Shown piece by piece: positions 1-11,500 of a stretch of DNA of 25,111 nt. How positions within the stretch are numbered: the stretch's first letter is position 1; every line of letters begins with the position of its first letter. The translations under genes were made by a program, and so were the position numbers. Origin of the DNA: Collodictyon triciliatum. Taxonomy: Eukaryota; CRuMs. The stretch spans positions 1 to 25,111 of the forward strand of contig JBHJMP010000990.1 of the NCBI GenBank assembly GCA_043381765.1. Reading direction: 5' to 3'. The notes under the pieces were generated by a model, which searched no databases, had not been told where the DNA came from, and saw only the letters and a list, made by a program, of their open reading frames with translations.

Positions 1-2151
1 AAATTTTTTTTCATTACTCGAATCTTTTATTCTTATTTTTTTTTTTTTTTTTTTACCAATGTCGACCGTAGTTCTGTGACACTATGATCCCAAGTAACAA
101 ATCTAGTCATGGCACAGAAGGGGTAAAATAATTATATTTTTGTATTAATTATCAATCACAAAATACGCTGATGCATATTTTGTACGTGTTTTAGTCTTAT
201 ATTTCTCTGTATATTTCACGATTCCAAATGATGAAGAAAAATGTAGAAAAATGTAGAAAAACGCTTATAATTCGCCACAGTGGATAGAAAGATCGTCTGC
301 TCTATGGACATGATTCTAGGATAGCTAAAACAGTCTACTCACTGTGAGGAAGGTATTATCTTAGTCGTGGTCAATGGCCTCAGAAACGATTTGTGAACAA
401 TGGGAAACCAAACATTCAAATCACCTCTGGTGACTTCATCAGCCTCATCAATTACCTGGTAGAAAATTGTGATTCGTTTTTTTATATTTTTATTTTGAAA
501 GCTAATGATCAATCCTAATTAGTTTAGTTTGCATCATAAAATAAAAGTATATCAATAATGAAAAGAACAGGACAAAAGTAAAATAACATACCATAATCAG
601 AAAAGAAAAGAAAAGAAAAGAAAAGAAAAGAAAAGAAAAGAAAAGAAAAGAAAAGAAAAGAAAAGAAAGACAAATGCTAAATTCAAAAATAAAAAACAAA
701 CGAAATATCTCAAGTCTGATAGAGTAAAGCCGGGAGATTTAGTAACGTGGTCGGTAATGCGTCCAATTGTTGTGACAAGGACATCTACCTTAGAGCACCT
801 ATGATGAAAAGTTTGTTATTAAATAGTACATGTATTTGATTATTGTCATTGAACTACGAATTGTCAAATGAGAGAAACTCTGACCATTCATTATCTATTT
901 TCTGAAGTAGATTCTGCTGTTCGATATGGAAAGGTGAAGTTCCAATGATAATCCCGCACTACATCATGATATATTATCATCACAAATTTGATAAAAGATG
1001 AAGACTTTTATGATGGGGAATGTGAAAGTTTATGCGACTCTTTATACTCGTCCTACCAGCAATAATTAATGCGTTTGTTTATATTGTAAGCTTGCCTTAA
1101 GATCAGTATATTTTGCGAGTTTATCAAACACGCTTTTCACTTGTATGGCCAAGTCACGTGTGGGTAGGATTATAAGAGCACGCAGACGAGTTATGATCCG
1201 TTCAATTAATTCCTAGGAGTTGATGTAATTTTATCACTAAATCAGGAGATTTGATACAGAAACGAAGATATGTAAAGAAATCAACCATTTATTTTACATG
1301 TATCAGTAGAACTTGTTTATGTACAAACCTGAATGATTGGAATCAGATAACAAAGCGTTTTGCCACTTCCTGTAGGAGCTCGAATGCATATATCTCGATG
1401 GCTTTCGCTAATTATCTTTGGAATAGCAGACCCCTGTTCACAAACATAGATGTACTTGTTGGAATAGGCACACACAAGATTTTTCAGTATTTTCGAGTTA
1501 TTATTTACACTTTCGAAAAAATTACCTGTATGGCAAAAGTTTGAGTCAATCCCATTTCATCCAAGGCTTTCACGATAGCCGGGTTTAACTTTCTTCCTAC
1601 ACAGTTTGTGAAAGAGGAGGAAAGATATTAAAATCATAAAGTGTTGACTCAAATTGAATTCAAAAAGGTTTATCAATATCGATGATAAGTGCAATAGCTT
1701 TCATATGATATGAAAGCTTGCAAAACTCTAGGGAAAACGCCCAGGGAAAACATAGTAGTAATAATATTCAATGCTTGACTCATAAATATTTTTTGGGATA
1801 CAGAAAACGATGGCAAGAAGGATCCTTTACACTCAACTTCTTTTTTTTTTATTTCCTCTTCAGCCACACGTGGTTTAGCCATATATTAAATAAAAACTAG
1901 TGCATACCTGAAGAGTCCAGGACAAGATCTTGGAATGGGAGTTCGAGCTGTGGGAGATTATCCTGCACGTCGAAGGTTGGCCGTGCTGCTTGCTTCTCGT
2001 CCTCGAAAGACTTTGCTGTAGGCACTTGCGGCGCTTTTTCAAACTCGCCAGAATATTCAAAAGGCCGTGATCTCTTGGGGAGACTTTCTGCGGAAAAGTG
2101 ACCTTGTGTGTCGGGCAGCGACACTTTTGGCCTTATTGGGTTTGAAGCCAT
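1..2151 (-). CDS. DEAD-box ATP-dependent RNA helicase, DDX51/Dbp6-like (3' part missing)
   Basis: An ATP-dependent RNA helicase; DDX51/Dbp6 proteins act in the nucleolus on large-subunit pre-rRNA. Eight exons join in frame on the minus strand: 2151-1908, 1596-1526, 1433-1329, 1212-1096, 958-858, 798-702, 455-343 and 102-57, about 298 codons. The first exon (ATG at 2151) is a low-complexity N-terminus. Then come a Q-motif-like stretch (LNPAIVKALDEMGLTQTFAIQ minus its first residue), Walker A APTGSGKT (about 1363-1386), motif Ia PTRDLA, motif Ib region GIIIGTSPFHIEQQN, a TTIGRI block and motif II DEAD (VIDEADEVT, from 455). RDICIRAPTGSGKT and PTRDLA favour DDX51/Dbp6 over other DEAD proteins (family knowledge). 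The SAT motif and helicase C domain lie beyond the left edge. The intron after 1096 begins GC rather than GT. Family call is firm, subfamily call moderate. Confidence 0.9.
599..669. repeat. (AAAAG)n pentamer microsatellite
   Basis: About 14 uninterrupted copies of AAAAG, lying in the helicase intron between the exons at 702-798 and 343-455. On the coding strand it is a CTTTT pyrimidine tract. Open frames across it are artefacts. Confidence 0.97.
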
Positions 2152-2235
2152 CTCCTTTTCTTTTCTTTTTTTTTTTTTTTTAAGAAAACCGAATAAACTA
2201 CTCCGACTAGTAGACTATCCCTGCAGGGGACTCTA

Positions 2236-2376
2236 TTATTGTGATAATGATAACGATTATTAATATTATTAGTATTAGTATTATTGTTATTATTATTAGT
2301 ATTAGTATTATTGTTATTATTATTAGTATTAGTATTATTAGTATTAGTATTATTAGTATTAGTATCATTGCTATAA
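2236..2376. repeat. ATT/AGT trinucleotide-type repeat
   Basis: Irregular array of ATT, AGT and GTT triplets just upstream of the helicase start, preceded by a T tract (about 2166-2181). It gives a spurious Asn/Thr-rich open frame on the minus strand. Confidence 0.93.
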
Positions 2377-2389
2377 TTGTTCATATCAA

Positions 2390-2632
2390 CTAAATGATAA
2401 AGGCTTTTTCTTGAGTTCTGAGAAGAAGCGTCCTTGGATGCGTCCCGTTAGGACACTTTATGGTCTTTGCCCACAGACCCACCAGAAGATCTGTAGGCTG
2501 TTGCGCAAACTTGGGGAGGGCAATGGGTGTGTGGCTGAATAGCTTGCAGACGATGAGGACAAAAAGAACCCAATATATACCGTAATTATTTCCTTTTCTG
2601 GCCTCACCTCCCGCCCTCTCCACCGCGCTCAC
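2390..2632 (-). CDS. short open frame with one possible membrane segment, doubtful
   Basis: An uninterrupted 80-codon minus-strand frame between the repeat array and the Fanzor hairpins. It has a charged N-terminus followed by a hydrophobic stretch (IYWVLFVLIVCKLF, residues about 19-32), which could be a single membrane helix. I recognise no family and see no splice partner. It is of a length that could arise by chance in a somewhat GC-richer patch, so treat it as a candidate only. Confidence 0.15.
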   Translation of the reverse strand: MSAVERAGGEARKGNNYGIYWVLFVLIVCKLFSHTPIALPKFAQQPTDLLVGLWAKTIKCPNGTHPRTLLLRTQEKAFII

Positions 2633-2674
2633 CTCTGTTTTCAGCCCAAATTACTTTTATTTACTACTAGAAGG

Positions 2675-2760
2675 GGTTTACCAATCTTTCGATTGGTAAA
2701 CCTGGTGGGGTAGTATCCAAGGGCTCACCACTTTTTTCACAAAGATTATGTAGTGGTGAG
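2675..2760 (-). ncRNA. paired hairpins downstream of Fanzor; candidate omega-RNA scaffold / element right end
   Basis: Read on the minus strand, downstream of the Fanzor C-terminus, there are two inverted repeats. CTCACCACT pairs with AGTGGTGAG (2752-2760 with 2724-2732; 9 bp, 19-nt loop). After an unpaired CCCCACCA-containing linker, GGTTTACCAATC pairs with GATTGGTAAACC (2691-2702 with 2675-2686; 12 bp, no mismatch). The 4-nt loop is GAAA on the minus strand, a GNRA tetraloop, so the RNA-like sense is that of the Fanzor gene. In TnpB and Fanzor elements the guide RNA comes from the 3' end of the element and its guide lies just past the boundary, which would put element end and old guide near 2650-2673. 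That placement is inference; the hairpins themselves are plain. A purely DNA-level transposon-end hairpin is the alternative. Confidence 0.5.
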
Positions 2761-2824
2761 GGTTGCTAGGAAAGACCCAACAGCCTCTTTTTTTTAAAGA
2801 AAGGTGTATGCATATTTTGAAGGA

Positions 2825-4672
2825 TTAAAAGAACTTTCTTGAGTATATTATTAGCGCTGTTAAAGTCTTTGTCAAGAATACACTTTGTTTACTTTCTGAG
2901 TGATTGCATTCTTTACACATGAGACATCTATACAACCTTTTTTTGTATTTCCTTTCGGTTTCACATATTCCAGTTCTTTTTCGCAGTTACAACACATCTT
3001 GGAGGTTCTAAATTCATCTACACGGACTGTTTCAATACGTTTGGATAGTATCATTCGTAATTCTCTTCCGAATGTTGGCATAAAATGGTTTCATCGGACA
3101 TTTTCTGCTCCAGTCTCCATACGCCAGTACAACATCCTTGCCAAATGTCTTTTTGATTCAGTCCTTGAACAATGCTTCACTTCTTTTTGTATGAACATAC
3201 TGTCTCCATCTCATCTTTCAAAAAGTTACTTGCTCATAAAGTCTGGAAAGTTCTATCTGGTATCTAGATTTCATAGATACATATTTTCGAAATTTTTCAT
3301 AATCAACCGCGCGTGAATTATGTTTACTCAGTTACGTCCCTAAATCGGTTAAAGATACTCTTGATGTCTCAAACTGCTGATTCTCTTCAAAAGTTATGAG
3401 ACCAAAAGAAACAGCATTTAGTAAATCTGTCGCCATGCATACCCGAATAATTGTACTTTTTTTTCTCGCAAGAGTACGTTGTGATTTTCAAGAGATTTGC
3501 TATCATGTCTTCTTTGTTGTGCCGTGTAACGCAATTTCTTACCTGTCTCATCCGCCATGTAAACAAAATTAAACTTGCCTGCGTCCACTCCAGCTATTAT
3601 TTTTTTGTCGCTAATAAAGATAACTGCTCTTCGAAAAGTTCATCTACATAAACATATTCTTGATTTTTTGATTGTATTTGTATTTTGAATTTTGAAATAC
3701 CTTTCTTTTCAAACAATAATGACACCGCCAAGCCGTCTGTTTGTATCATGTATTTAAAATTGTAGTCTCTTTGATGAAAGACCCTCTTCTTCATTTCAAA
3801 GAACTCATCCCATAGTGTCTCTTTGCATCCTGATATATTCTTCAGTAATAATGTTTTTCCGGACAGTACTGATAAATCTATCAAACATGGAGTATCTAGA
3901 GTAATATGACATGGTATATTGGCAGTTCTTATAGAGATTAGTTGACAGTTTGGTTCCAATGTCCTCAAAGAAGGTATTCATGTAAATCGGACATGGTATG
4001 GACTTATTTGTATTGAATTTGACGTCATATTCGATACCATTTACAATATCGCTGGGAATGATATGATGCAAATGCGTTCTAGCTCATTCTTTATATTGTT
4101 CCGGTATGTCGAGTTTCTTGAAGATGACTTTTTTTAACTTTCGTAAGTCTGCCTTTTGAATAGCTTCCATAATATTCTCGTCTCTAGGAACTGTTTGATT
4201 TATAAAGCGCAGTAACCTCTTTACAGAATGTTCCTTAATGTTGTTGTGATAAGCTGTTAACATTTGCTTCGCCAAGTACGGTAATACATGAGACAATCCA
4301 ACCAACGGAAAACGTTCTTCTCGGGACAAAAGGAATCGAAAATCATTGAGATAAAAAGGTTACCATGTCATCTCTCATTTCTGGTTTTTTTAAAACTCTT
4401 GTGGGACCATCTTGTGAAACTATTCCGACTGTCTTTAAAGCGTCAAAAACAACATTTCATCGATTGTTGAGAGTTGTTGTGATTTCAATGTGTAACATCT
4501 TGCAAACATATAAGTGTCAGTAGCTAAATTATGACACAATAAAACCGTATCGTTGATTTTGTCATAGCCATCCCGGATTCTTTACAATCGACTGTAAAGA
4601 TGCTCTCACATTTTTATAGTCTGATTTTACAGACCTTATATTCTCAGACTCAATGCGTTCTCCTTTATTCAT
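2825..4672 (-). pseudogene. decayed Fanzor (eukaryotic TnpB-like RNA-guided nuclease)
   Basis: Relic of a transposon-borne RNA-guided DNA nuclease of the Fanzor/TnpB superfamily, about 600 codons, probable old start ATG at 4672. Family-like blocks appear in order but in shifting frames: N-terminal helical part (CHNLATDTYMFARCYTLKS near 4530-4470), an IQTDGLAVSLLF block (about 3750-3715), RuvC-I GVDAGKFNFVYM (Asp codon 3583-3585, DAG where DPG is usual), LSKHNS (about 3325), GDWS (3107-3118), DEFRTSK (2998-3018), zinc-ribbon cysteines CCNC (about 2983-2997) and CLMCKEC (about 2906-2926), and RuvC-III DKDFNSANNIL (Asp codon 2865-2867). Roughly a dozen in-frame stops and frameshifts separate them, for example TGA after QYKE at 4084 and a one-base slip in the T6 run at 3601-3606. 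It cannot encode a working protein. No recombinase gene is seen beside it. Confidence 0.88.
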
Positions 4673-4679
4673 CTGAAAG

Positions 4680-5160
4680 TCTTTGTTTTACTTTTTCCTT
4701 TAGGAAAGTACCGAGTTTTCTATTTAATATAACTTTAGTCATTCCGTCAATTTAATAAATAAAATAAAATTGCACAAAATCAATTTATGTATAATTAAGC
4801 ATCTACCGAGACTTTCAAAATGTGTGCTTTGTGGCAAACAAACTCACAAAGTTTTTTTACAAGTGATTTGAGACAAAACGCTGAGAGCTGATTCGGCGAG
4901 TTCGAAAAGGACGGCTGTATGGCGATTGCGACTGAAAGTCAACATATCGGCCCCAAACAACATAATTGCCGCCACAAGTGTGGATAGTAGCTTATTTGAT
5001 ATGCATGTTTGATGGCAGGTTTATAGGGTAGGTTCTGTCTGGGCCAAGGCAACGGCTTGTTTGTAATTTTTGTATTTTAATGACTAATTTTACATAAATG
5101 GAAAATAAAATATAATTTGATTTCAGGAATAGCATGAGGTCGCAAAGTATTTCATAACCT
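4680..5160. other. AT-rich intergenic stretch without a recognisable gene
   Basis: Lies 5' of the Fanzor relic and should hold the left end of the old element. I see no terminal inverted repeat matching the hairpins at 2675-2760, no second transposase frame and no RNA gene. A GC-richer patch (4880-4985) has no open frame worth calling. Confidence 0.6.
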
Positions 5161-5460
5161 CGGGGAGTGCGGGGTGGCCGTGTTGTCATTCGCCTTCAGT
5201 GGAAATTTGGCCACGGATCGAATCCAGGTCAGGGCTCCCGGTAGTTGCAGCTCCTTAGATTAGTAATCATTCCCAACCCTCTTGGGTGCAGTGATGGACC
5301 ATGAATCAAGCTTCCATACCAAGCCAGCATGCACCCTTAAACAACACGCGTCACTGCTTTCAACCAAGTCGCATACAACTACATCGGACTGTAAAAAAAC
5401 CAAACCCCTTCCTTCCCTTCAATCGAATAAAGGGGAAAAAATATTGCCTCACGGCCATAA
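5161..5460 (+). mobile_element. tRNA-derived SINE-like element (tentative)
   Basis: The first 80 bases resemble a degenerate tRNA: GGGAG at 5163-5167 pairs with CTCCC at 5235-5239 as an acceptor stem, TGGCCGTGTTG (about 5175) matches the Pol III A-box pattern, and GGATCGAATCC (about 5215-5225) differs from the B-box consensus by one base. The T-stem has mismatches, so it is not a functional tRNA. It is followed by a non-coding body and an A-rich end (runs of A at about 5394, 5436 and 5460-5478), the usual order in tRNA-head SINEs. I could not define target-site duplications. The open frames here (5282-5534) are unlikely to be genes. Confidence 0.42.
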
Positions 5461-5505
5461 AGAAACAAAGAAACAAACATACGGTTGAAATTTTATTTAG
5501 TTGTT

Positions 5506-8500
5506 TTACGCCCTGCTTGTGGACAGGGATGTAAACTCGTAGACGGATTCCACAATCTCCCGAATTACAGAGGGCTGTTCCTCGCTGGCTTGGTGCCCTC
5601 CTTCGATGATGCGAACAAAGACTCCTGTCTGCTTCGATAGTGCGTCATCTAAGGCACATGCTTTGCTGTCAAATACCTGTGTTTTATGCGATTGTCATGG
5701 ATAAATTTTCTTCCGATGGACATAGAGCAGAACCACACTGGCAATCAAATAATTGCGTGTAATTGATTAGGAACGGAACCTTTAGGATATCAGCAAGATG
5801 GTTTCCTTGGGCGAATGAATCTTCGGAAGATCGGAGAACTACAAGACCTATACCCAAGTCCCCCAAAAAGGGGGTCGCGTTTTCGCTGTTTTGAAACCCT
5901 GCGATGGGCAGATGATTTCGTTTTTCAATTATACGTCATGCCACTTCAAGAAAAATAAATTGAACAATCCGACTTTCTAGGTAATATACAAAGATATCAT
6001 AGTTCACACCAACCGAAAGAATGAGTTCAAAATGCCCAGACATGTACAGACGATAAAAAAACAAAAGAGGAGAAACTGGAGCATTTTGCATTCCTACTAA
6101 CCCGATAGAAGAAACTTGCGCCCTGAGAGGGTTGTCAAATCGTCATCATTCATATGTAACAGGACGCGTGATTCTACGTTCTTTATAGTGCCGTCCTTAT
6201 ACATATTGACTGGACTGGAAGCAACTCGACTTCTTCTCTGCCTTGTAAGATAGCCTTCAGAGTAGAAAATATGCGAAAAGAACTAGAAAAATCAATTCGT
6301 CAGACAATAAGATGTGAAAGCCAAGATTGAAAAAAAAGAATGGAATGAAAGGTTAGAAATGAAATGTCGTGTTGATGGTAAATATATATTCATTCTTTCA
6401 TTGTAACTCCCAAACCGTCTGGATGCTATCAAATCCCGGATGGCTGGCTGTGGCATTATCGGCAGAGTAGAGGTTTTCAAATACAATTGATATGTGCGGG
6501 TCCACAGATAAAATAGGATTGACCATGATAATCGACCGAATCGGCCGATCCATAAACATGCGGCCTAATTGAACATCGCATTAAGATAAAAGGAGTGAAA
6601 TTACTCTGGTAATTGTAATCACATAAAATAGCAATCTTACGATACTGAACAGCCACACCGGCACCCAACCCGAAAGCCAGGAGACATGTAGGAAGATTTC
6701 GAATAGAAATAAATCCCTATAGGATATAGAATCAGATATACACGTGTTGACAAAGAAATTTTACTCTAGTATCATTTATATTCACCTCTTTTTCTATAGC
6801 TGTAATCAAGCTGTCCAGAACTTCAGCAGCATACGATGTTGAGAAGGTGGAATTGGTGTCAAATTTTGTTCTTGGTTGTCCTATTTGATTGTGTGCTCAC
6901 ATAAGAATTCCGTATCAATCCTTTTTATTTAATGAAACAAGCAGAACCATTGAAAGAAAGACGAATAAGGACGCTGCCTCAGAGCCGTGATACCTGGGTA
7001 GTTGTACATTATAATTCGACAGCCTGGGTTGCGACCAACAACAGGGGAGAAAAGTGGAATAAGAGCCTCAAAATCGTCCAGGAAGTCGTTAAAAATAAGA
7101 AAGTTTACTAAATGATATATTAAAGAATGGTTAGTGGTTGATGACTTCTTCAGTCACCCAAACATGTGTGGGACGATTGACAAAAATATTAGTAGCGATA
7201 TCACTTATAAACCTGATATTTCAATACTGGGGTCGGGATGTTGTAAGATTTTGAATGATATATTGACTTGATTTGATATTCTGCATTGTGCTTTACGACA
7301 ATTCTTCATTATATACGGGTACGTTGCAGACTTTATTCAAAAATAATTAGAAATCAGAATAATACTTTCGCAAATAGAATGATTGGTCCACGCAACGGAA
7401 AAAAAATATGAAAATGAGATGAACTTTGTTGCGCCTAAAGCTATAAGATACCTTGGCTTGCTTATGTTGTGATCGCTCTAGAGGCGACTCTGGGTCGAGA
7501 GGTAAAGGAAAAGGGGAAGGCGTGCGAGATAGCTTAGATATTTCAATATCTGAGGCTGACTTTGACGCCTTGATTTTCATGCGATCTGGGCGTGTCTGTG
7601 ACTAAAAAAAAAAAAAAAGCTACGTAATTACCACAATATTGACATGCATATTTAGAAGGATGAGCATCAGATTATAACTACCAAATATAGTTCCTCGCGA
7701 TCAATGAACTCAGATATTGATTCTTGAGTTTCTCCTAAATCTTTCAATTTCTAGAAATTTTTTCGTTGTATTGCAAACCCATAAAGATTACTAATCCATC
7801 TTTGAGAGAAAAAGGAAAAAAATGCTAATGTTCAAGTAATTGAGAGAGAACTAGTACTAGTAGAACTATTGTATGTATGTATGTATGTATGTATGTATGT
7901 ATGTATGTATGTATGTATGTATGTATGTATGTATGNNNNNNNNNNNNNNNNNNNNNNNNNNNNNNNNNNNNNNNNNNNTTTTCTTTTGTTTGTTTGTTTG
8001 TTTGTTTGTTTGTTTGTTTGTTTGTTTGTTTGTTTGTTTGTTTGTTTGTTTGTTTGTTTGTTAATTTGTTACTTTGACTATAGTTCCTTTCAAAATTGGA
8101 GAAGTAGTCCGCTGAACTGATCTAGATAATTGTGCATACAAACGATCCCGCTGTATGATATTTTTGTTAAAATGTGCATTTTTCCATACAAAGATACATG
8201 ATTAAATAGCTTAATTGCAGACTTGCTGAAAGTAAAATATTAAACTTATGTAGGGAACTTCCTACCTGTTGGTTGACATCAAGAATCTCCGTGGCATCTT
8301 TACTTACAGACGGAGACTAATTTATTGATTTTTATTAACCACTTGTCCATGAGATTATAGATATGATCCACCTGTTTTAGAAAAAAATCCTATGAAAACC
8401 ACCAAAGTCTACTCGTACCCTATTCTGCTGAGCGTCTCGCCTTTCTATGTCTTTTCTTAAGTATATAAAGTAGCATTTTGGACAAACAGTAACCTTCATT

Positions 8501-11500
8501 TGTTGTTGGATAATTAGTTATGTTCTTTCTAAGTATAGATAAACGCACTCATTCTCCATAATTTATGTTAGCAGTGGTCAATTAATTTGAATACATATTT
8601 GAAATATTTTGCAAAATGGATACGAAATGACACACGATTTATTGATATATTGTCATGGCAAAAAACCTCAGCGTAATAGTCTGTTGGTGCAAGGTCCTTC
8701 AAGTCCTTGGCCAATACCAGTGATTGTTGAGTATAAACTGGTTCTTAAGTTAGGGTAACGAAAAAATTAAAAACAATAATAAAAACGAAGCAATACAGTT
8801 TCTATTATCTATGAATGTGTAGGGTAGCGATTGTAAATATGTCCAAGTCCTTGAATTTTCACAAACCTGATTCTGTGAGTGAGTTGGATATAGGCTTCGA
8901 TGAACGTTCTTCGAGTCTTGCTAAGACGATTGACTGGTTTTTTTTTTTTTGGAAATTTTAAAAAAATAAACGATAAAGTATGGTATAAATTTAGTATTGG
9001 TGTGTTTTTCGATAACAGAATAGTCATGACCTTATTCATAATCTTGTAGTAATTATCTTTTTCAAGACGAGGCCGTCTTAGAATTAGCTCGACATCTGTC
9101 TTGGAATCACAATAATCTCCGTAACATCTGCTTGGCTGATTAACATATTGTTTTAGGATTGTCTCTACGCAATGTTGATTATGTATGTATATAGACTGTT
9201 CAAAACGTCATAACTGTGAATAAATATTATTCAAAGCTAATTTACCAAATGTATGCGTGATTTACTGACAACTCGAAGTTTTCCCATCTCTTCAGACTCC
9301 TGGATATGGGACAAAAAAAAATTGATTGATTAATTTATATATGTAAATAAGGATTATGAGGTCAAAGCTTTTTCAGAAATGTGCAAATTGGATTGAGATG
9401 AACAAAAATATTTATGAATGCAACTTCGATGTTGGCTGCAAAATTATTGCTTCGATCCATTTCTTCATCCTGGTATTCTGACTCGTCTTCGTCGCTTTCA
9501 TCCTTACCATAATAACCACGACCTGGTTTTGGTGATCTGGTAGGTAGTTCTTCTGGTAATTCTAACACTGTTATGTGCGTCGCATGAAAGAACCATGGCT
9601 ATTTCGGTTTATGAAGGGAGTTTGAGTACATAGATAGTTGGTGATGTGGCTAAAAATGCATTAATAGAAGAGCCCATATCTAAAATGGATGACTACCTTG
9701 TCATTGACATCGATTATGAAATACAATGATATTTTGAGAAATTTCTAGTTCCGCCGCACAGTCAAGGATATAATACAGGTATCAAATGTTTGGTTGTGAT
9801 GTATTCGAATTAGAAATTGATACACATGATTTTTAATTTTGAAAGCATATCTTGGTATATCTTTAGGATACAACATTTTCATGTGTTTCAATAAACTTGA
9901 TAATATCTACAGCCCATTTTTCCAAAAAGTAGTTAACATCTGACATCCGCGACGGAGTGAATTTTCTAACATACTTTGTTCTGATAATTATTTTGTGTTA
10001 GAAGGGAAATTACAATGAAGGGAAAGATAAAAAAACTTCATATACGCAGCGTACACATCGAATCTATATACGTATATATATTCTGCGTTTTTTATTAAAA
10101 AAAAGTAAGAGGTGGAAATTCATATGAAATTCATATTACGGAGGTGCCTGGTCTTTAAAGCGATACATCAAATCTTGTGATTCATCCAGGCTTTTGGGGG
10201 GTTGGTTTGCATTCAATCTAAGATTTTAAATTTTATGAATTTTTTGGAGAAAAATGAATTCTATATATCAATTTTATTTTTAAAAAAATCTGTAACTTTA
10301 TTATTTAGCCACACATCTCATACACTATTGACTTAATATGTAAACTGACTGATATGATAAAATATTCTGAAAACATACGCTGAGTAACTTTTCAAAGTAT
10401 ATATGTAAGGTTTTCCGAAATCTTGGAGAATATATTCCACTCGGAAACAAGAGTCTGATGAATACTATGGGATACCAAGAATGTTAGGAGAATTGCTTCA
10501 AAAATATAATATCTGAATTTTATTATATTTGATGGACAAAAAAAAAACCATGCAACCATACAACCTTGCTGGTAATAAAACTTTGAAGTGATACGGTGTT
10601 TCTTCGTGTGACAGGGGGCTCCTCTAACCAAGAACTCATGCTTTCAGACATCATAGGGTGAATAGTGTGTGTTCCTATATACAAAGCATTAAAATTTCAA
10701 CACGAGAAATATATTTTTCTTGTTCTCGTTTTACATGAGGACATATGGCCTTGTGCGTATATTTATACCATCCTGCTTCACTTTTCTAGAAACAGCCACA
10801 AATTCTTGGTGCCCTGCATTCACCGCATGGAACTTATCGAATTCTGTGCGAACTCTGCTATAGTCATTTTGGGGCAGGGTGTTTCTTTTCATGATTTTTC
10901 CTTCCTGTATCAAAGATTGACGGAATAAGAAAATAGTGAGAATAACAACAGAAATCCTTTTTTTTAATTAAATCAAAACCTTGTTTGTAAAGTACCAAGT
11001 GCGGAGATGACCTCCTTCAAAAATCAGCGTCTCTGGAATTGCAATGCTTAGCTTATCATCCTGACTCTATTTTTCAATCAAATAAAATAATCGTGATTGT
11101 TGCTATGTATTATTCAGTTGAGCGAATGTGCATGTTGATTATATTCCTAAATAAAAAAAAAACTGATTTCAAGGGGTTTAAGATGAAATACACACAAATG
11201 TGAGAAAAGGACGTATGACTCAATATGGTTTCCATCTATATTCTAACAGTTTGAATATTTGCACACACGGATCTCTTAATCACTTATAGAAAAATGGAGG
11301 ACTATAATCAACACAATTCAGACAGCGGTAACTTCATTTAAATGAATCCAAACCCAAAGACAAGTAAAAAGCCAATTTATATCTCGGATTTGAGGTGCCA
11401 TCGAGGGTGTTTGGCTGTGATTGACAGGATCCTGAGGTCCATAAATCCCGCTGGACATTAAAGGCGGCGTTACACTTCCCATGGGAAAGCCTACGACTAT

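Noticed and set aside
2133-2384. Asn/Thr-rich minus-strand frame
   Set aside because: Created by the ATT/AGT repeat; no codon bias or splice context supports a protein.
2900-3316. 138-codon plus-strand open frame
   Set aside because: Antisense of the Fanzor relic, which carries family motifs on the other strand.
5163-5239. Functional tRNA gene
   Set aside because: A-box- and B-box-like sequences are present, but the T-stem is mismatched and I cannot draw a proper anticodon arm; a SINE head fits better.
7869-8120. Met-Tyr-Val-Cys and Phe-Val-Cys-Leu repeat proteins across the gap
   Set aside because: Tetranucleotide repeats translated through N; not genes.
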